This document shows, one piece after another, positions 33,811-41,350 of a stretch of 64,000 nt of DNA (positions are counted from its first letter, which is position 1; each line of letters opens with the position of its first letter). The position numbers were made by a program, and so were the translations under genes. The stretch covers positions 124,001 to 188,000 of the forward strand of contig NZ_NFKS01000001.1 of NCBI RefSeq assembly GCF_002160515.1, given 5' to 3'. Under the pieces are notes generated by a model. The model searched no databases. It saw only the letters and a list, made by a program, of their open reading frames with translations, and was not told the DNA's origin. The DNA is from Anaeromassilibacillus sp. An172 (GTDB lineage: Bacteria; Bacillota; Clostridia; Oscillospirales; Acutalibacteraceae).

Positions 33811-35751
33811 TTAATCTTTCTTGTAAAAATCAGTCTCGTAGCCATCTGCACGAAGCTGCAGTCCGTTTGCCCAGGGTGGAGTCCTGCCCATCTGGTCACA
33901 GACGGCCTGCAGGGACATCCGGCGGTCGGCTTCAATGACCACCTCGTCGTGGATATGCATGACGATGGAGCAGCAGCGAAGGGTCTTCATGGCGTAACAA
34001 AGGATATCTCGTGAGGTTGCCTGGACGATGTTTTCCACAAATTTCGGACCGTAGCTGTCAATGCGTTCCCATTTCTTCGTGCCGCCGACGCCTTCATAGG
34101 TGATACAGTCGCCGCCGAAACGGTTCTCTCCGATCTTTGGCTTCACATAGGCAAGGCTCCTGCCGGACGGCAGAGTGATAAACAGCATCCCGTTTCTGGC
34201 GGAGAATATGATGCCGTGTGTTTTCGTGGTAGTCCTACGGCTAACGGCTTCCATCACAGCGCGGTCAACCGCCCACCAGAACTGCACGATTTTCGGATTC
34301 GCCTGACGCCATGCGGAAACCAGAGCTGGAAGCTCGTCCTCTGACAGCCCCATCTCCAGTGCGCCCATAGCCTTAAGTGCGCCCACTGAGCCGCCGTAGC
34401 CGAGAGCCAGTTCAGCAATCTTGCCTTTCTGCCGCAGGTGACCGTTGACGCCGTGCTTTTCTACGGGGACGCCGAACATCTGGGACGCGCTGGCGCAGTA
34501 GATGTCCTTGCCCTCGGCGAATACATCCTGCCGCCATTTCTCGCCGGCAAGCCATGCGATCACCCTGGCTTCAATCGCGGAGAAGTCCGCCACAATGAAT
34601 TTCCTGTTTTCCTGCGGCACGAATGCCGTGCGGATCAGCTGAGAAAGGGTATCCGGCACATCCTCATAGAGCATTTCCAGAGCGTCAAAGCCGCCTGCCC
34701 GGACAAGCCCTCTGGCTTCGGACAGATCGTCCAGATGGTTCTGAGGGAGATTCTGCATCTGAATGATGCGGCCTGCCCACCGCCCGGTGCGGTTGGCTCC
34801 GTAAAACTGGAACATGCCTCTTGCCCGGCCATCGGCGCAGACGGCGGTCTCCATCGCCTGATATTTTTTAACGCTGGATTTCGCAAGCTGCTGGCGCAGG
34901 GTTAGTACCTTTTGCAGCTGCGGCGGCGCAGTTTTCAAAAGCTCTGCTACAGCCTTTTTGCCCAGGGTATCGGTCTCTACGCCGTTATCCGCAAGCCACT
35001 GCTTCATCTGCTGTACCGAGTTGGGATTATCCAGTGAGGTCAGTTCCTTCATCGCCTGGGTCAGCTCCGAGCGGGAGCGCCCGTCCATCTGAATGGCCTG
35101 CCGCACCAGCTCCATATCCAGTCCCACGCCGCGGTCGTTGATCTCCTGATCGAGGTGGTATTCCTCCCAGACGCTGTCCGGCACGGGATACTTTAAGAGC
35201 CGTGCCTGGATAGACATCTCCGTCTCCACATCGCGGATGTTGTATTTTTTAAATGCCAGCCATTTGTCCGGGGCGTGTTTTGGGAGGTTGCGGGTGCGCT
35301 GGCCGTTGGACTTCGTTGGCGCACAGGGCTGGCAGAAATATTTGATGAGGTCTTTGCCTTCGGCCAGCTTTTGCTTTTCCAGCCCAAGAACGGCGCCGGC
35401 TCCCTCCAAAGATAAAGGCAGACCCATGTACGCAGCCCAGACCATCGAGCATTTCCAGGAGTCCGGCTCCAGATAGTCGCCGGTCGGATAGCCCAGAAAG
35501 CGTGACAGGCAGATGCGTTCAAAATTGGCGTTGAAGGCCCACTTGGTTACCTTGTCATCCTCCAAAGCGCAAAGAATCTCCGAGGGAATCTTCTCCCCGC
35601 AGGCAAGGTCTATCTGCTGTACGGGAGCGCCATCCACGCTGTAGGCAAAGAGCAGTATTTCAAAATCGGGAGACTCCACATAGCGATACACACCTGTTTT
35701 AGCAAGGGGCTGGTCGCTGTAAGTCTCCAAGTCGATTGATAAGGTTTGCAT
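33811..35751 (-). CDS. Family A DNA polymerase
   Basis: A 646-residue phage replicative polymerase. An N-terminal 3'-5' exonuclease-like domain begins SIDLETYSD. Polymerase motif A is VADFSAIEARVIAW and motif C is MHIHDEVV, each supplying a metal-binding aspartate. There is no 5'-3' exonuclease domain. ATG at 35751 with GGAAG upstream is used. Confidence 0.94.
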   Translation of the reverse strand: MQTLSIDLETYSDQPLAKTGVYRYVESPDFEILLFAYSVDGAPVQQIDLACGEKIPSEILCALEDDKVTKWAFNANFERICLSRFLGYPTGDYLEPDSWKCSMVWAAYMGLPLSLEGAGAVLGLEKQKLAEGKDLIKYFCQPCAPTKSNGQRTRNLPKHAPDKWLAFKKYNIRDVETEMSIQARLLKYPVPDSVWEEYHLDQEINDRGVGLDMELVRQAIQMDGRSRSELTQAMKELTSLDNPNSVQQMKQWLADNGVETDTLGKKAVAELLKTAPPQLQKVLTLRQQLAKSSVKKYQAMETAVCADGRARGMFQFYGANRTGRWAGRIIQMQNLPQNHLDDLSEARGLVRAGGFDALEMLYEDVPDTLSQLIRTAFVPQENRKFIVADFSAIEARVIAWLAGEKWRQDVFAEGKDIYCASASQMFGVPVEKHGVNGHLRQKGKIAELALGYGGSVGALKAMGALEMGLSEDELPALVSAWRQANPKIVQFWWAVDRAVMEAVSRRTTTKTHGIIFSARNGMLFITLPSGRSLAYVKPKIGENRFGGDCITYEGVGGTKKWERIDSYGPKFVENIVQATSRDILCYAMKTLRCCSIVMHIHDEVVIEADRRMSLQAVCDQMGRTPPWANGLQLRADGYETDFYKKD

Positions 35752-35816
35752 TTCGTCACTTCCTTCCATACCCCAATAGGGCGGCAGATCGCTCCGCCGC
35801 CCTGGGGCTTGGTACT

Positions 35817-36002
35817 TTATTTCTCCAGCAGCTTCATGCGGTTTTCGTGATACTCTGCGTCACGGGCCGCCTGTTCACGCTCACGCTTTTCGTGCTTGCG
35901 GTCATAGATGAAGGACTGGATGCTGCTGATCAGAATGACTGCGCTGATGCACAGCCAGATGGCGAGAACAGCAAAAAGCAGAATTGTCTGAAACATTGTC
36001 AT
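35817..36002 (-). CDS. Small membrane protein, 61 aa
   Basis: A 61-residue protein: one strong hydrophobic segment (TILLFAVLAIWLCISAVILIS) and a charged coiled C-terminus (KHEKREREQAARDAEY). RBS GGGAGGTAAACGGCC. Lies between the polymerase and SSB-like genes. Role unknown; superinfection exclusion or membrane anchoring are possibilities only. Confidence 0.7.
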   Translation of the reverse strand: MTMFQTILLFAVLAIWLCISAVILISSIQSFIYDRKHEKREREQAARDAEYHENRMKLLEK

Positions 36003-36022
36003 GGCCGTTTACCTCCCTTGTC

Positions 36023-36598
36023 TTAACCGAGGAAATCCTCGTCGTCGTCAGTTGCGAAGTCAGCTTCGGCACTGGCCTTGCCGCCCAGGGGTTCGCCGGG
36101 ACGGATGAGCTGCAGATTGTTCAGACCGCAGGCGATGCCCTTGTTGCCATTGCTGTTGAAAGCGTACAGGTTGATGGAAGCTCTGCCGTACACGCCGGAA
36201 TACACTTCGGAGCGGGTCAGAACAGGATTGCGGTCTGCGTCCACGATGCCGGGAGCGGTGGCGGAGTTGGCGTTGATGAAGTAGGCGTTCGCATAGGCGG
36301 GATCGTCAGGCCTTTCAACATCGCCGTCTCTCAGCGGAGTCTTGATCGCGGAGAGAGGAGGCACGCTGCGGCCGTTGCCCTTCAGCTTGGCCTGTCCCTC
36401 CTGATAGGCGGCTTCAATGGCGGCCTTGATTTTTGCCACCGTCCGGGTATCGGACTTCGGGATGATCAGCGACACCGAGTACTTCGGCGTGCCGCCGTTG
36501 ATGGACTTGGGCTCCCAGACGTTGGCGTAGGACCAGCGGGTGTCGGGGCCGGTGATGACCTTCATAGGGTTGTTGACTCTGTTTGTGTTGGTAGACAT
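36023..36598 (-). CDS. DUF2815 single-stranded DNA-binding-like protein
   Basis: A 191-residue DUF2815 protein, OB-fold SSB of the Enc34 type (YSVSLIIPKSDTRTVAKIKAAIE, YGRASINLYAFNSNGNKGI), with an acidic tail ending DDDEDFLG like many SSBs. It probably coats single-stranded DNA during replication. It is paired 1 base from the DUF2800 nuclease gene. ATG at 36598 follows GGAGGAAATGTAAT. Confidence 0.87.
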   Translation of the reverse strand: MSTNTNRVNNPMKVITGPDTRWSYANVWEPKSINGGTPKYSVSLIIPKSDTRTVAKIKAAIEAAYQEGQAKLKGNGRSVPPLSAIKTPLRDGDVERPDDPAYANAYFINANSATAPGIVDADRNPVLTRSEVYSGVYGRASINLYAFNSNGNKGIACGLNNLQLIRPGEPLGGKASAEADFATDDDEDFLG

Positions 36599-36599
36599 A

Positions 36600-37727
36600 T
36601 TACATTTCCTCCATAAAATCATTTTTCGCGGTATTCCATTCGGGCCGTTTATCGCTCGACCGCACGAGCGTCGGCCTGCCTTGCGGCTTTTCAATGTAGG
36701 GTGTGAGAAGCTCCTCAAAGCGGGATTTGCCCAGCAGCTTCTGCATGGCGGTGATGCCGAGGAGTTTCTTTTCGTAGGGGTTGAAGCCGGCGCCCTCAAC
36801 GGCTGTGGCCACAGCGGCTTCGCTGGTGTATTTGCGGTTGGAGCGGCCCTCGACCAGCTTCCAGCCGGGGAACGCCGTACCGCTGACTGCCTGCTGAAGA
36901 GCGTATTCCTTCACATCCGCAGCCCAGGCGGTAAGAGCGTCGACCTTGCCGAGAATATCGGCGATCTCCTCATCAGCGAGGAGCGCAGGGGTCTGGAATT
37001 CGTACCGGGCAAGAGCCAGGTTCGCTTCGGCGCGCTCTCTGCACTCGGCTTTCGCCTTGCAGAACCGGCACCACTCACCACAGCTGAAGGAGCCTTGACC
37101 TTCATAAGCAAGCTGCGCCTTCTGAGTCAGTTCACTGTTTGCCCATTCGTACAGGTCGGCCTTGTCCATCTCATACACGCTGATGTTGGACTTCCTCGGC
37201 TGATAGATGGTCATGCGGACAGTGTCGATGTCGTAGATGCCATCGAAGATTTCCAGAGCGCCCAAGGCATAGAGCATCATCTGTGGATTACGCTCTGCAA
37301 GCACGAGGCATCCTTGCCCGTTTTTGTAATCGCAGATGTTCAGAACACCATCCGCAATGACGATGCAGTCTGCCGTGCCGAAGCCCTCTTTGACCCAGCG
37401 TGAGAAGTCCACCCGCTGTTCGATCAGGATGAGCGGGTCGGCGCAGGTCTGCTTTGCGGTCTCCAGAAGCTCCGATACATAGGCGGCATACCCGGCGGCG
37501 CAGTCCTCCATCTCCTCGTTGTACCAGGAGAGGTTTTCGATGGGATCATCCGCCGGAATCCCCAGAGCCTGCTTCAGACGAAACTCACAGAGCGAGTGGG
37601 CGTCTGTTCCTTCTGCGGCGTAATCGCTGCCCTTGTCCTCGTAGGCTTCGCACAGCCTTGCTGAGGGCGGACAGTTGATCCACCGCTCTGAAGAAGAAGC
37701 GGATAAGACTGCGTGCTTAACTGCCAC
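36600..37727 (-). CDS. DUF2800 Cas4/RecB-like nuclease
   Basis: A 375-residue DUF2800 protein of the PD-(D/E)XK superfamily. GTADCIVIADGVLNICDYKNG holds the D and D-x-K residues, and CGEWCRFCKAKAEC near residue 220 resembles the cysteine cluster of Cas4/AddB iron-sulfur nucleases. Probably a recombination exonuclease that works with the SSB-like protein next to it. GTG start at 37727 after GAGGTGATGACGG. Confidence 0.88.
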   Translation of the reverse strand: MAVKHAVLSASSSERWINCPPSARLCEAYEDKGSDYAAEGTDAHSLCEFRLKQALGIPADDPIENLSWYNEEMEDCAAGYAAYVSELLETAKQTCADPLILIEQRVDFSRWVKEGFGTADCIVIADGVLNICDYKNGQGCLVLAERNPQMMLYALGALEIFDGIYDIDTVRMTIYQPRKSNISVYEMDKADLYEWANSELTQKAQLAYEGQGSFSCGEWCRFCKAKAECRERAEANLALARYEFQTPALLADEEIADILGKVDALTAWAADVKEYALQQAVSGTAFPGWKLVEGRSNRKYTSEAAVATAVEGAGFNPYEKKLLGITAMQKLLGKSRFEELLTPYIEKPQGRPTLVRSSDKRPEWNTAKNDFMEEM

Positions 37728-38034
37728 CCGTCATCACCTCCGCTTCGGCGAGTAGTGCCTTGTAATGTGCGGGGTCGATCTGTGACAGCTTGGATGCGCC
37801 GTACTTTTGAAGCAGGGCGCGGATCTCGGCGGTGTGTCCCTGGCGGGATTTGTCCGCAAGCACGGTTCGGACCTGCTCCAGCGTCAGTTCCGGTTTAGGA
37901 GGAGCAGCAGGAGTATCCTCTGCCTGCGGCTCTCCGCTGAACATCTTCGTCAGCCAGTCAGCGGCATCCGAAATAGCAGCGGCAGCACTGCGTAAGTCTT
38001 CGATGGTCTGTGCCATATCGCTCATTCTGCTCAT
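37717..38034 (-). CDS. Conserved phage protein, 105 aa
   Basis: A 105-residue helical protein. The C-terminal half (LTLEQVRTVLADKSRQGHTAEIRALLQKYGASKLSQIDP) looks like a small helical DNA- or protein-binding domain seen in phage replication modules. Overlaps DUF2800 by 11 bases. Homologues carry misleading names such as rrp5; no function is established. Confidence 0.75.
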   Translation of the reverse strand: MSRMSDMAQTIEDLRSAAAAISDAADWLTKMFSGEPQAEDTPAAPPKPELTLEQVRTVLADKSRQGHTAEIRALLQKYGASKLSQIDPAHYKALLAEAEVMTGGS

Positions 38035-38182
38035 GTGATTTTCCTCCTTCCCCGGATTTGCATTGCTGGCGTGCGGCGGTCAGGTTGCTCGCCAGTCTCT
38101 TCGACACCACGCTGATCGCGGTCAGGATATCAACAATGTCCTCGTCGGCGTGGGTGCCATAACGGTTTGTGTTGTAACGCAT
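37958..38182 (-). CDS. Small conserved phage protein, 74 aa
   Basis: Starts MRYNTNRYGTHADEDIVDILTAISVVSKRLASNL, with a strong AGGAGGAACGCCGAT before the ATG at 38182. Its last ~25 codons overlap the following gene, so the C-terminus is constrained. Unknown function; copy 2 of the two-part repeat lies 45 bases upstream. Confidence 0.65.
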   Translation of the reverse strand: MRYNTNRYGTHADEDIVDILTAISVVSKRLASNLTAARQQCKSGEGGKSHEQNERYGTDHRRLTQCCRCYFGCR

Positions 38183-38227
38183 ATCGGCGTTCCTCCTTTC
38201 CCAAGGCGTCTTGTGTTGCCTTTCACA

Positions 38228-38263
38228 GACCCATCTGGACAGGAAAGGAGGGGTTGGCCGAAA
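38228..38263 (-). repeat. Two-part repeat element, copy 2
   Basis: GACCCATCTGGACAG (38,228-242), 11 bases, TTGGCCGAAA (38,254-263), identical blocks and spacing to 804-839. Lies between the stop of the regulator at 38,268 and the start at 38,182. Confidence 0.65.
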
Positions 38264-38267
38264 GATT

Positions 38268-38780
38268 TTAGAATTTTTCCTTGAGCCGCTTCAGCAGCTG
38301 ATTGCGCTTATACACAAAGGTGTTCCGGGGCATCTGCAGCCGCTCTGCGCCGGCGCGTTCGGAAAGCCCGTCCGCAATTGCCATGAGGATCTCATAGCTT
38401 TCCGGGTCGGTTGACTGAAGCTCCGTGAGCAGACCGTTCAGGATCAGGGAGTCGATATCGATCTCTGTGGTCAGCCTGCTGTCCGCAAGAAAGCTGGCGC
38501 GGGAGACGCCGTTCTCATAGGCGTTCTCCATTTCTGTGTCGATGGAGAGATGCTGGGGAGCGTCTTTCGGGATACAGCGGAACTCGCAGGTGTCGCAAAT
38601 ACCGTCGCACTTGTAGCTCTTTTTGTACGGGATACAGCAGGCTCCGGCTCTCTGTTTTGCCTTGCGGGTAGTTCCTACGAACCGCTCCCAGTCCCGTTTC
38701 TGTTCCGGGGTGACCTCGATCCACTGCTTGAGCGGGCGGTAGTAGATGGTTGATGTGGTCTGATTTGCATTGGTTTTCAT
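38268..38780 (-). CDS. Early phage regulator with sigma-like HTH
   Basis: A 170-residue protein. A cysteine cluster (CCIPYKKSYKCDGICDTCEFRC, about residues 48-69) suggests zinc binding. The C-terminus GLSERAGAERLQMPRNTFVYKRNQLLKRLKEKF is a helix-turn-helix of the region 4 type. Likely a transcription regulator of the early genes. Its Shine-Dalgarno lies in the 3' arm of a hairpin immediately before the start. Confidence 0.75.
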   Translation of the reverse strand: MKTNANQTTSTIYYRPLKQWIEVTPEQKRDWERFVGTTRKAKQRAGACCIPYKKSYKCDGICDTCEFRCIPKDAPQHLSIDTEMENAYENGVSRASFLADSRLTTEIDIDSLILNGLLTELQSTDPESYEILMAIADGLSERAGAERLQMPRNTFVYKRNQLLKRLKEKF

Positions 38781-38785
38781 AAAAA

Positions 38786-38884
38786 GTCCTCCGATTTTCG
38801 ATTTCTCGAAACGGAGGACTCTGGGTGCTGCCGCAAAAAGGGTGCAAAAACCTAACCGCAGTCCTGACGGAGTACTCCGTTTCG
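38786..38884 (-). promoter_or_regulatory. Structured leader hiding the ribosome binding site
   Basis: Plus coordinates: GTCCTCCG (38,786-793) pairs with CGGAGGAC (38,812-819). On the minus-strand RNA the arm nearest the gene contains GGAGGA, the ribosome binding site, and is followed by five T residues then ATG. A second pairing is possible: CGAAACGGAG (38,807-816) with CTCCGTTTCG (38,875-884). The two pairings share bases and exclude each other. Confidence 0.6.
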
Positions 38885-39015
38885 GATTGCGGCTAACCCG
38901 CTCAAAAGGCAGCCGTGATATTGAGTTGTGCCGCCAGATACCGTTGAGCCATCAGTGATCAGCTGATGCGGTGTCGGGCGGTGAGCAGTTTTTTGTCTTG
39001 CTCAGGACAGATGGA
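38885..39015. other. Intergenic stretch, no gene seen
   Basis: No open frame with a start and Shine-Dalgarno. Together with the leader (38,786-38,884) this forms a 235-base non-coding gap between the two earliest minus-strand genes. Confidence 0.5.
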
Positions 39016-39216
39016 CTATCTTAGATCGGCTTCAATGGCGTACAGTTCGCTGAAAAGATCTTGAAGCGTATAGATGCTTGCTTTTTCAAGATTTCTAACG
39101 CCATGCTTTTTTAGAATAAACGCAATGGATTTATCAGCTGAATCCAGGTGGGACTCAATGAAATCGATGCTGCTTTCAATGCTGATGATTAGATTTTGCT
39201 TGTCACAATTTTTCAT
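39016..39216 (-). CDS. Small early protein, 66 aa
   Basis: MKNCDKQNLIISIESSIDFIESHLDSADK: a 66-residue helical acidic protein. ATG at 39216 with GGAGGAGGAAAAGTCA upstream. It is the first minus-strand gene after the divergent control region. Unrecognised; it may be a regulator or an anti-host factor. Confidence 0.65.
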   Translation of the reverse strand: MKNCDKQNLIISIESSIDFIESHLDSADKSIAFILKKHGVRNLEKASIYTLQDLFSELYAIEADLR

Positions 39217-39347
39217 TGACTTTTCCTCCTCCTTGTCGTATTCAGCTTCAATCCGGATTTTGGCTGTGCTTGTACTTAAAATTTTACTCAGAACGGCAGA
39301 GGCAAAAAACGAATGGAAAAAGAATGGAATCGGAAGATTTTCGGAAC

Positions 39348-39381
39348 GAAAAAACGGGGTTTCCGCTCACTGCGGAAACCC
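39348..39381 (-). terminator. Strong hairpin terminator in divergent control region
   Basis: GGGGTTTCCGC (39,355-365) and GCGGAAACCCC (39,371-381) form a perfect 11-base stem with a 5-base loop. On the minus strand it is followed by G and six T (39,353-39,348). It would stop or attenuate leftward early transcription. Confidence 0.8.
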
Positions 39382-39463
39382 CGGAAAGATAAAAAGGTGT
39401 TTTGTATTGGCAAGTTGTGGTTCAAGACGATGCGAATATGCTGGGTGACGATCAGACATAGAT

Positions 39464-39483
39464 TTTGACTTTGAAAAGTCAAA
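39464..39483. promoter_or_regulatory. Inverted repeat, candidate operator
   Basis: TTTGACTT (39,464-471), four bases, AAGTCAAA (39,476-483): perfect 8-base arms. Located between the leftward hairpin and the rightward promoter, where a repressor site is expected. Confidence 0.5.
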
Positions 39484-39511
39484 GTTAAACACGAACGTTC
39501 TCAATGTTGGC

Positions 39512-39540
39512 TTGACAAACACGAAGGTATGTGCTATAAT
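39512..39540 (+). promoter_or_regulatory. Consensus promoter of the defence operon
   Basis: TTGACA (39,512-517), 17 bases, TATAAT (39,535-540): a perfect housekeeping promoter. AAACACGAA occurs at 39,487-495 and again at 39,517-525 within the spacer, 30 bases apart, a likely operator for the XRE protein encoded next. Confidence 0.88.
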
Positions 39541-39586
39541 ATTTTATTGACGATATCAGTGTACATTAAAGCAAGGAGGATCGCCG

Positions 39587-39793
39587 ATGGAATATAACTA
39601 CAATAAGCTATGGAAACTGTTAATAGACAAAAAATTGATGAAAAAAGATCTGATGGAAAAAACCGGCATCACATCATCTACCATCGCCAAGATGGGGAAA
39701 AACAAAGCGGTGAGTATGGAGGTTCTCGGGAAAATATGTATAGCTTTGGATTGTAATATAGGCGATATCGTTGATGTGATTAAAGAAGATTAA
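39587..39793 (+). CDS. XRE/Cro-type regulator of defence operon
   Basis: A 68-residue single-domain helix-turn-helix protein (KDLMEKTGITSSTIAKMGKNKAVSMEVLGKICIALDCNIGDIVDV), YozG/Cro-like. RBS AAGGAGGATCGCCG. First gene after the consensus promoter and 39 bases before the HamA-like gene, so it probably autoregulates the defence operon; it may also serve as the phage control protein. Confidence 0.88.
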   Translation: MEYNYNKLWKLLIDKKLMKKDLMEKTGITSSTIAKMGKNKAVSMEVLGKICIALDCNIGDIVDVIKED

Positions 39794-39832
39794 TTTGAAG
39801 TGAATGGAACTATAGCAGAAGGAGGTAATCAA

Positions 39833-41350
39833 ATGGAGCATCTTTGCGTTGGCTCATATGTAAGAATTATGACATCATGCGCTATTCCCGCAGAGCGCAA
39901 GTTTGATCCCTTCTGCGAAAAAATCATGTTGTCGCTATGTCCGGTAGGTTCTACAGTCTTTTCATATACATCAGCCGATGGGTATGAGGTTACTTACTCA
40001 TATACTAATTTCAATAAGATTCACTCTGCAAGCCAGAACCTGCCAACCGAGGTTATGCAAATGGCTCTAAAGAAGGATGCCCGTGTAATCGAACGGTATT
40101 TTATTCAGACCATCATCCCTGCAATGGAAGAGGCTCGTAAGAAAAATGCTGTGCTTGCATTGAAAAATGTCATTCTGAAAGATGCCACAATTGCCGACTC
40201 TACACAGCTTGGTACAATCGGCAACCTCACCAAGAATGATCTTAGGAATAAAAATGAGTTCGTACTCTCTGAATTCCTGACAGATGTGTTCATTTATGCA
40301 GTCGCAAAAACAGATAACATGATAGAGGCTGCATTCACTAAATCTATCAAGAAGAATTTCTATACAGCTTACAATTTGATGGCAGATACCATTAAATTTT
40401 ACGAAGTAACAAAACCAAGAACTGCGGCAGCAATCCCCCTGACGAGCAAGGGCAAATTTGACAAGGTTTTTACGCCCGTATCAAGCGAGACACTTTCCAT
40501 ATCCGCAAAACACGACCTTCAGATTTTTTGCTTGAAGTTTGATGATTTTGATTTTGACTATCATGGTCTGTGGAGACACCTTCGTAACAATATCGGGTAT
40601 TACGTCTATTCCAGGGCTCAGATTGAGACTTACATGGAAGATGATGAGATTTCTGCACTTGCTTACGACGCAATAGCGTATATCAAAAAGGCCATCGCTG
40701 ACGGGAAATTACCGACTGGCAATGAGCTCGGAGAACTCTTGCTGTACATATTCCTGGAGCAGGTTCTCGTAGCTCCTAAATTAATGAGCAAGGTCGAAAT
40801 AGGAAATCACGGCGGTTTTATGACGAGCGAAAGTTCCGGTATCCACCTTCTTACCGCTAATGAAACAGTCCCTTTTAGTCAGGTCATTCTCGGGACATCA
40901 ATGATAAACGGGAATTTGCAAACAGCAATAGACTCAGCCTTTGCGGATGCACAAAAACTAAAGAATAGAAAGAAGGACGAGCGGCGATTTGTTGAATCAA
41001 ACATATTTGCGGCTTCTTTTCCATCGAAAATTTACGATCAGCTTGAAGCAATAATCCTGCCTTCCGAAACGGGCGGTCAAAAGCCTGCCACAGCGTTTGG
41101 TATGTTCGTGGGGTATAGTTTGAACGGAGTATCCGCACACGGAAAACCAGTAAACGAATATCAGGACGATGTGTTTGAGCAGGTCAGAAATGACATCAAA
41201 AACAATGTGTTATTCATTGAATCGAAAATCACGCAGTATGGACTTGACGGCTACTCTATGTATATCTATTTGCTACCCTTCGCTGATGCGGACGAGGACA
41301 AAAAAGATATCATGGACAAGCTGTTGCAATCCGGAGGAGGTCAGGCATGA
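39833..41350 (+). CDS. hamA: HamA-like (DUF1837) defence protein with N-terminal extension
   Basis: A 505-residue protein. Residues ~228-495 match the HamA C-terminal/DUF1837 domain of Hachiman (NELGELLLYIFLEQVLVAPKLMSK near 298-320, AFGMFVGY, YSMYIYLLPFADADE near 475-488). Residues 1-225 form an extension not found in ordinary ~280-residue HamA. At the place where I expect G-E-S/A-K the sequence is GTSM (354-357), and SSGIH (334-338) stands where D-G-x-H is usual, so the nuclease site looks lost. ATG at 39833 follows AAGGAGG. Stop overlaps HamB start. Confidence 0.8.
   Translation: MEHLCVGSYVRIMTSCAIPAERKFDPFCEKIMLSLCPVGSTVFSYTSADGYEVTYSYTNFNKIHSASQNLPTEVMQMALKKDARVIERYFIQTIIPAMEEARKKNAVLALKNVILKDATIADSTQLGTIGNLTKNDLRNKNEFVLSEFLTDVFIYAVAKTDNMIEAAFTKSIKKNFYTAYNLMADTIKFYEVTKPRTAAAIPLTSKGKFDKVFTPVSSETLSISAKHDLQIFCLKFDDFDFDYHGLWRHLRNNIGYYVYSRAQIETYMEDDEISALAYDAIAYIKKAIADGKLPTGNELGELLLYIFLEQVLVAPKLMSKVEIGNHGGFMTSESSGIHLLTANETVPFSQVILGTSMINGNLQTAIDSAFADAQKLKNRKKDERRFVESNIFAASFPSKIYDQLEAIILPSETGGQKPATAFGMFVGYSLNGVSAHGKPVNEYQDDVFEQVRNDIKNNVLFIESKITQYGLDGYSMYIYLLPFADADEDKKDIMDKLLQSGGGQA

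Noticed and set aside
39288-39482. 64-codon minus-strand frame in the divergent control region
   Set aside because: Spans the perfect terminator hairpin and operator repeats, has no Shine-Dalgarno and looks like non-coding sequence.
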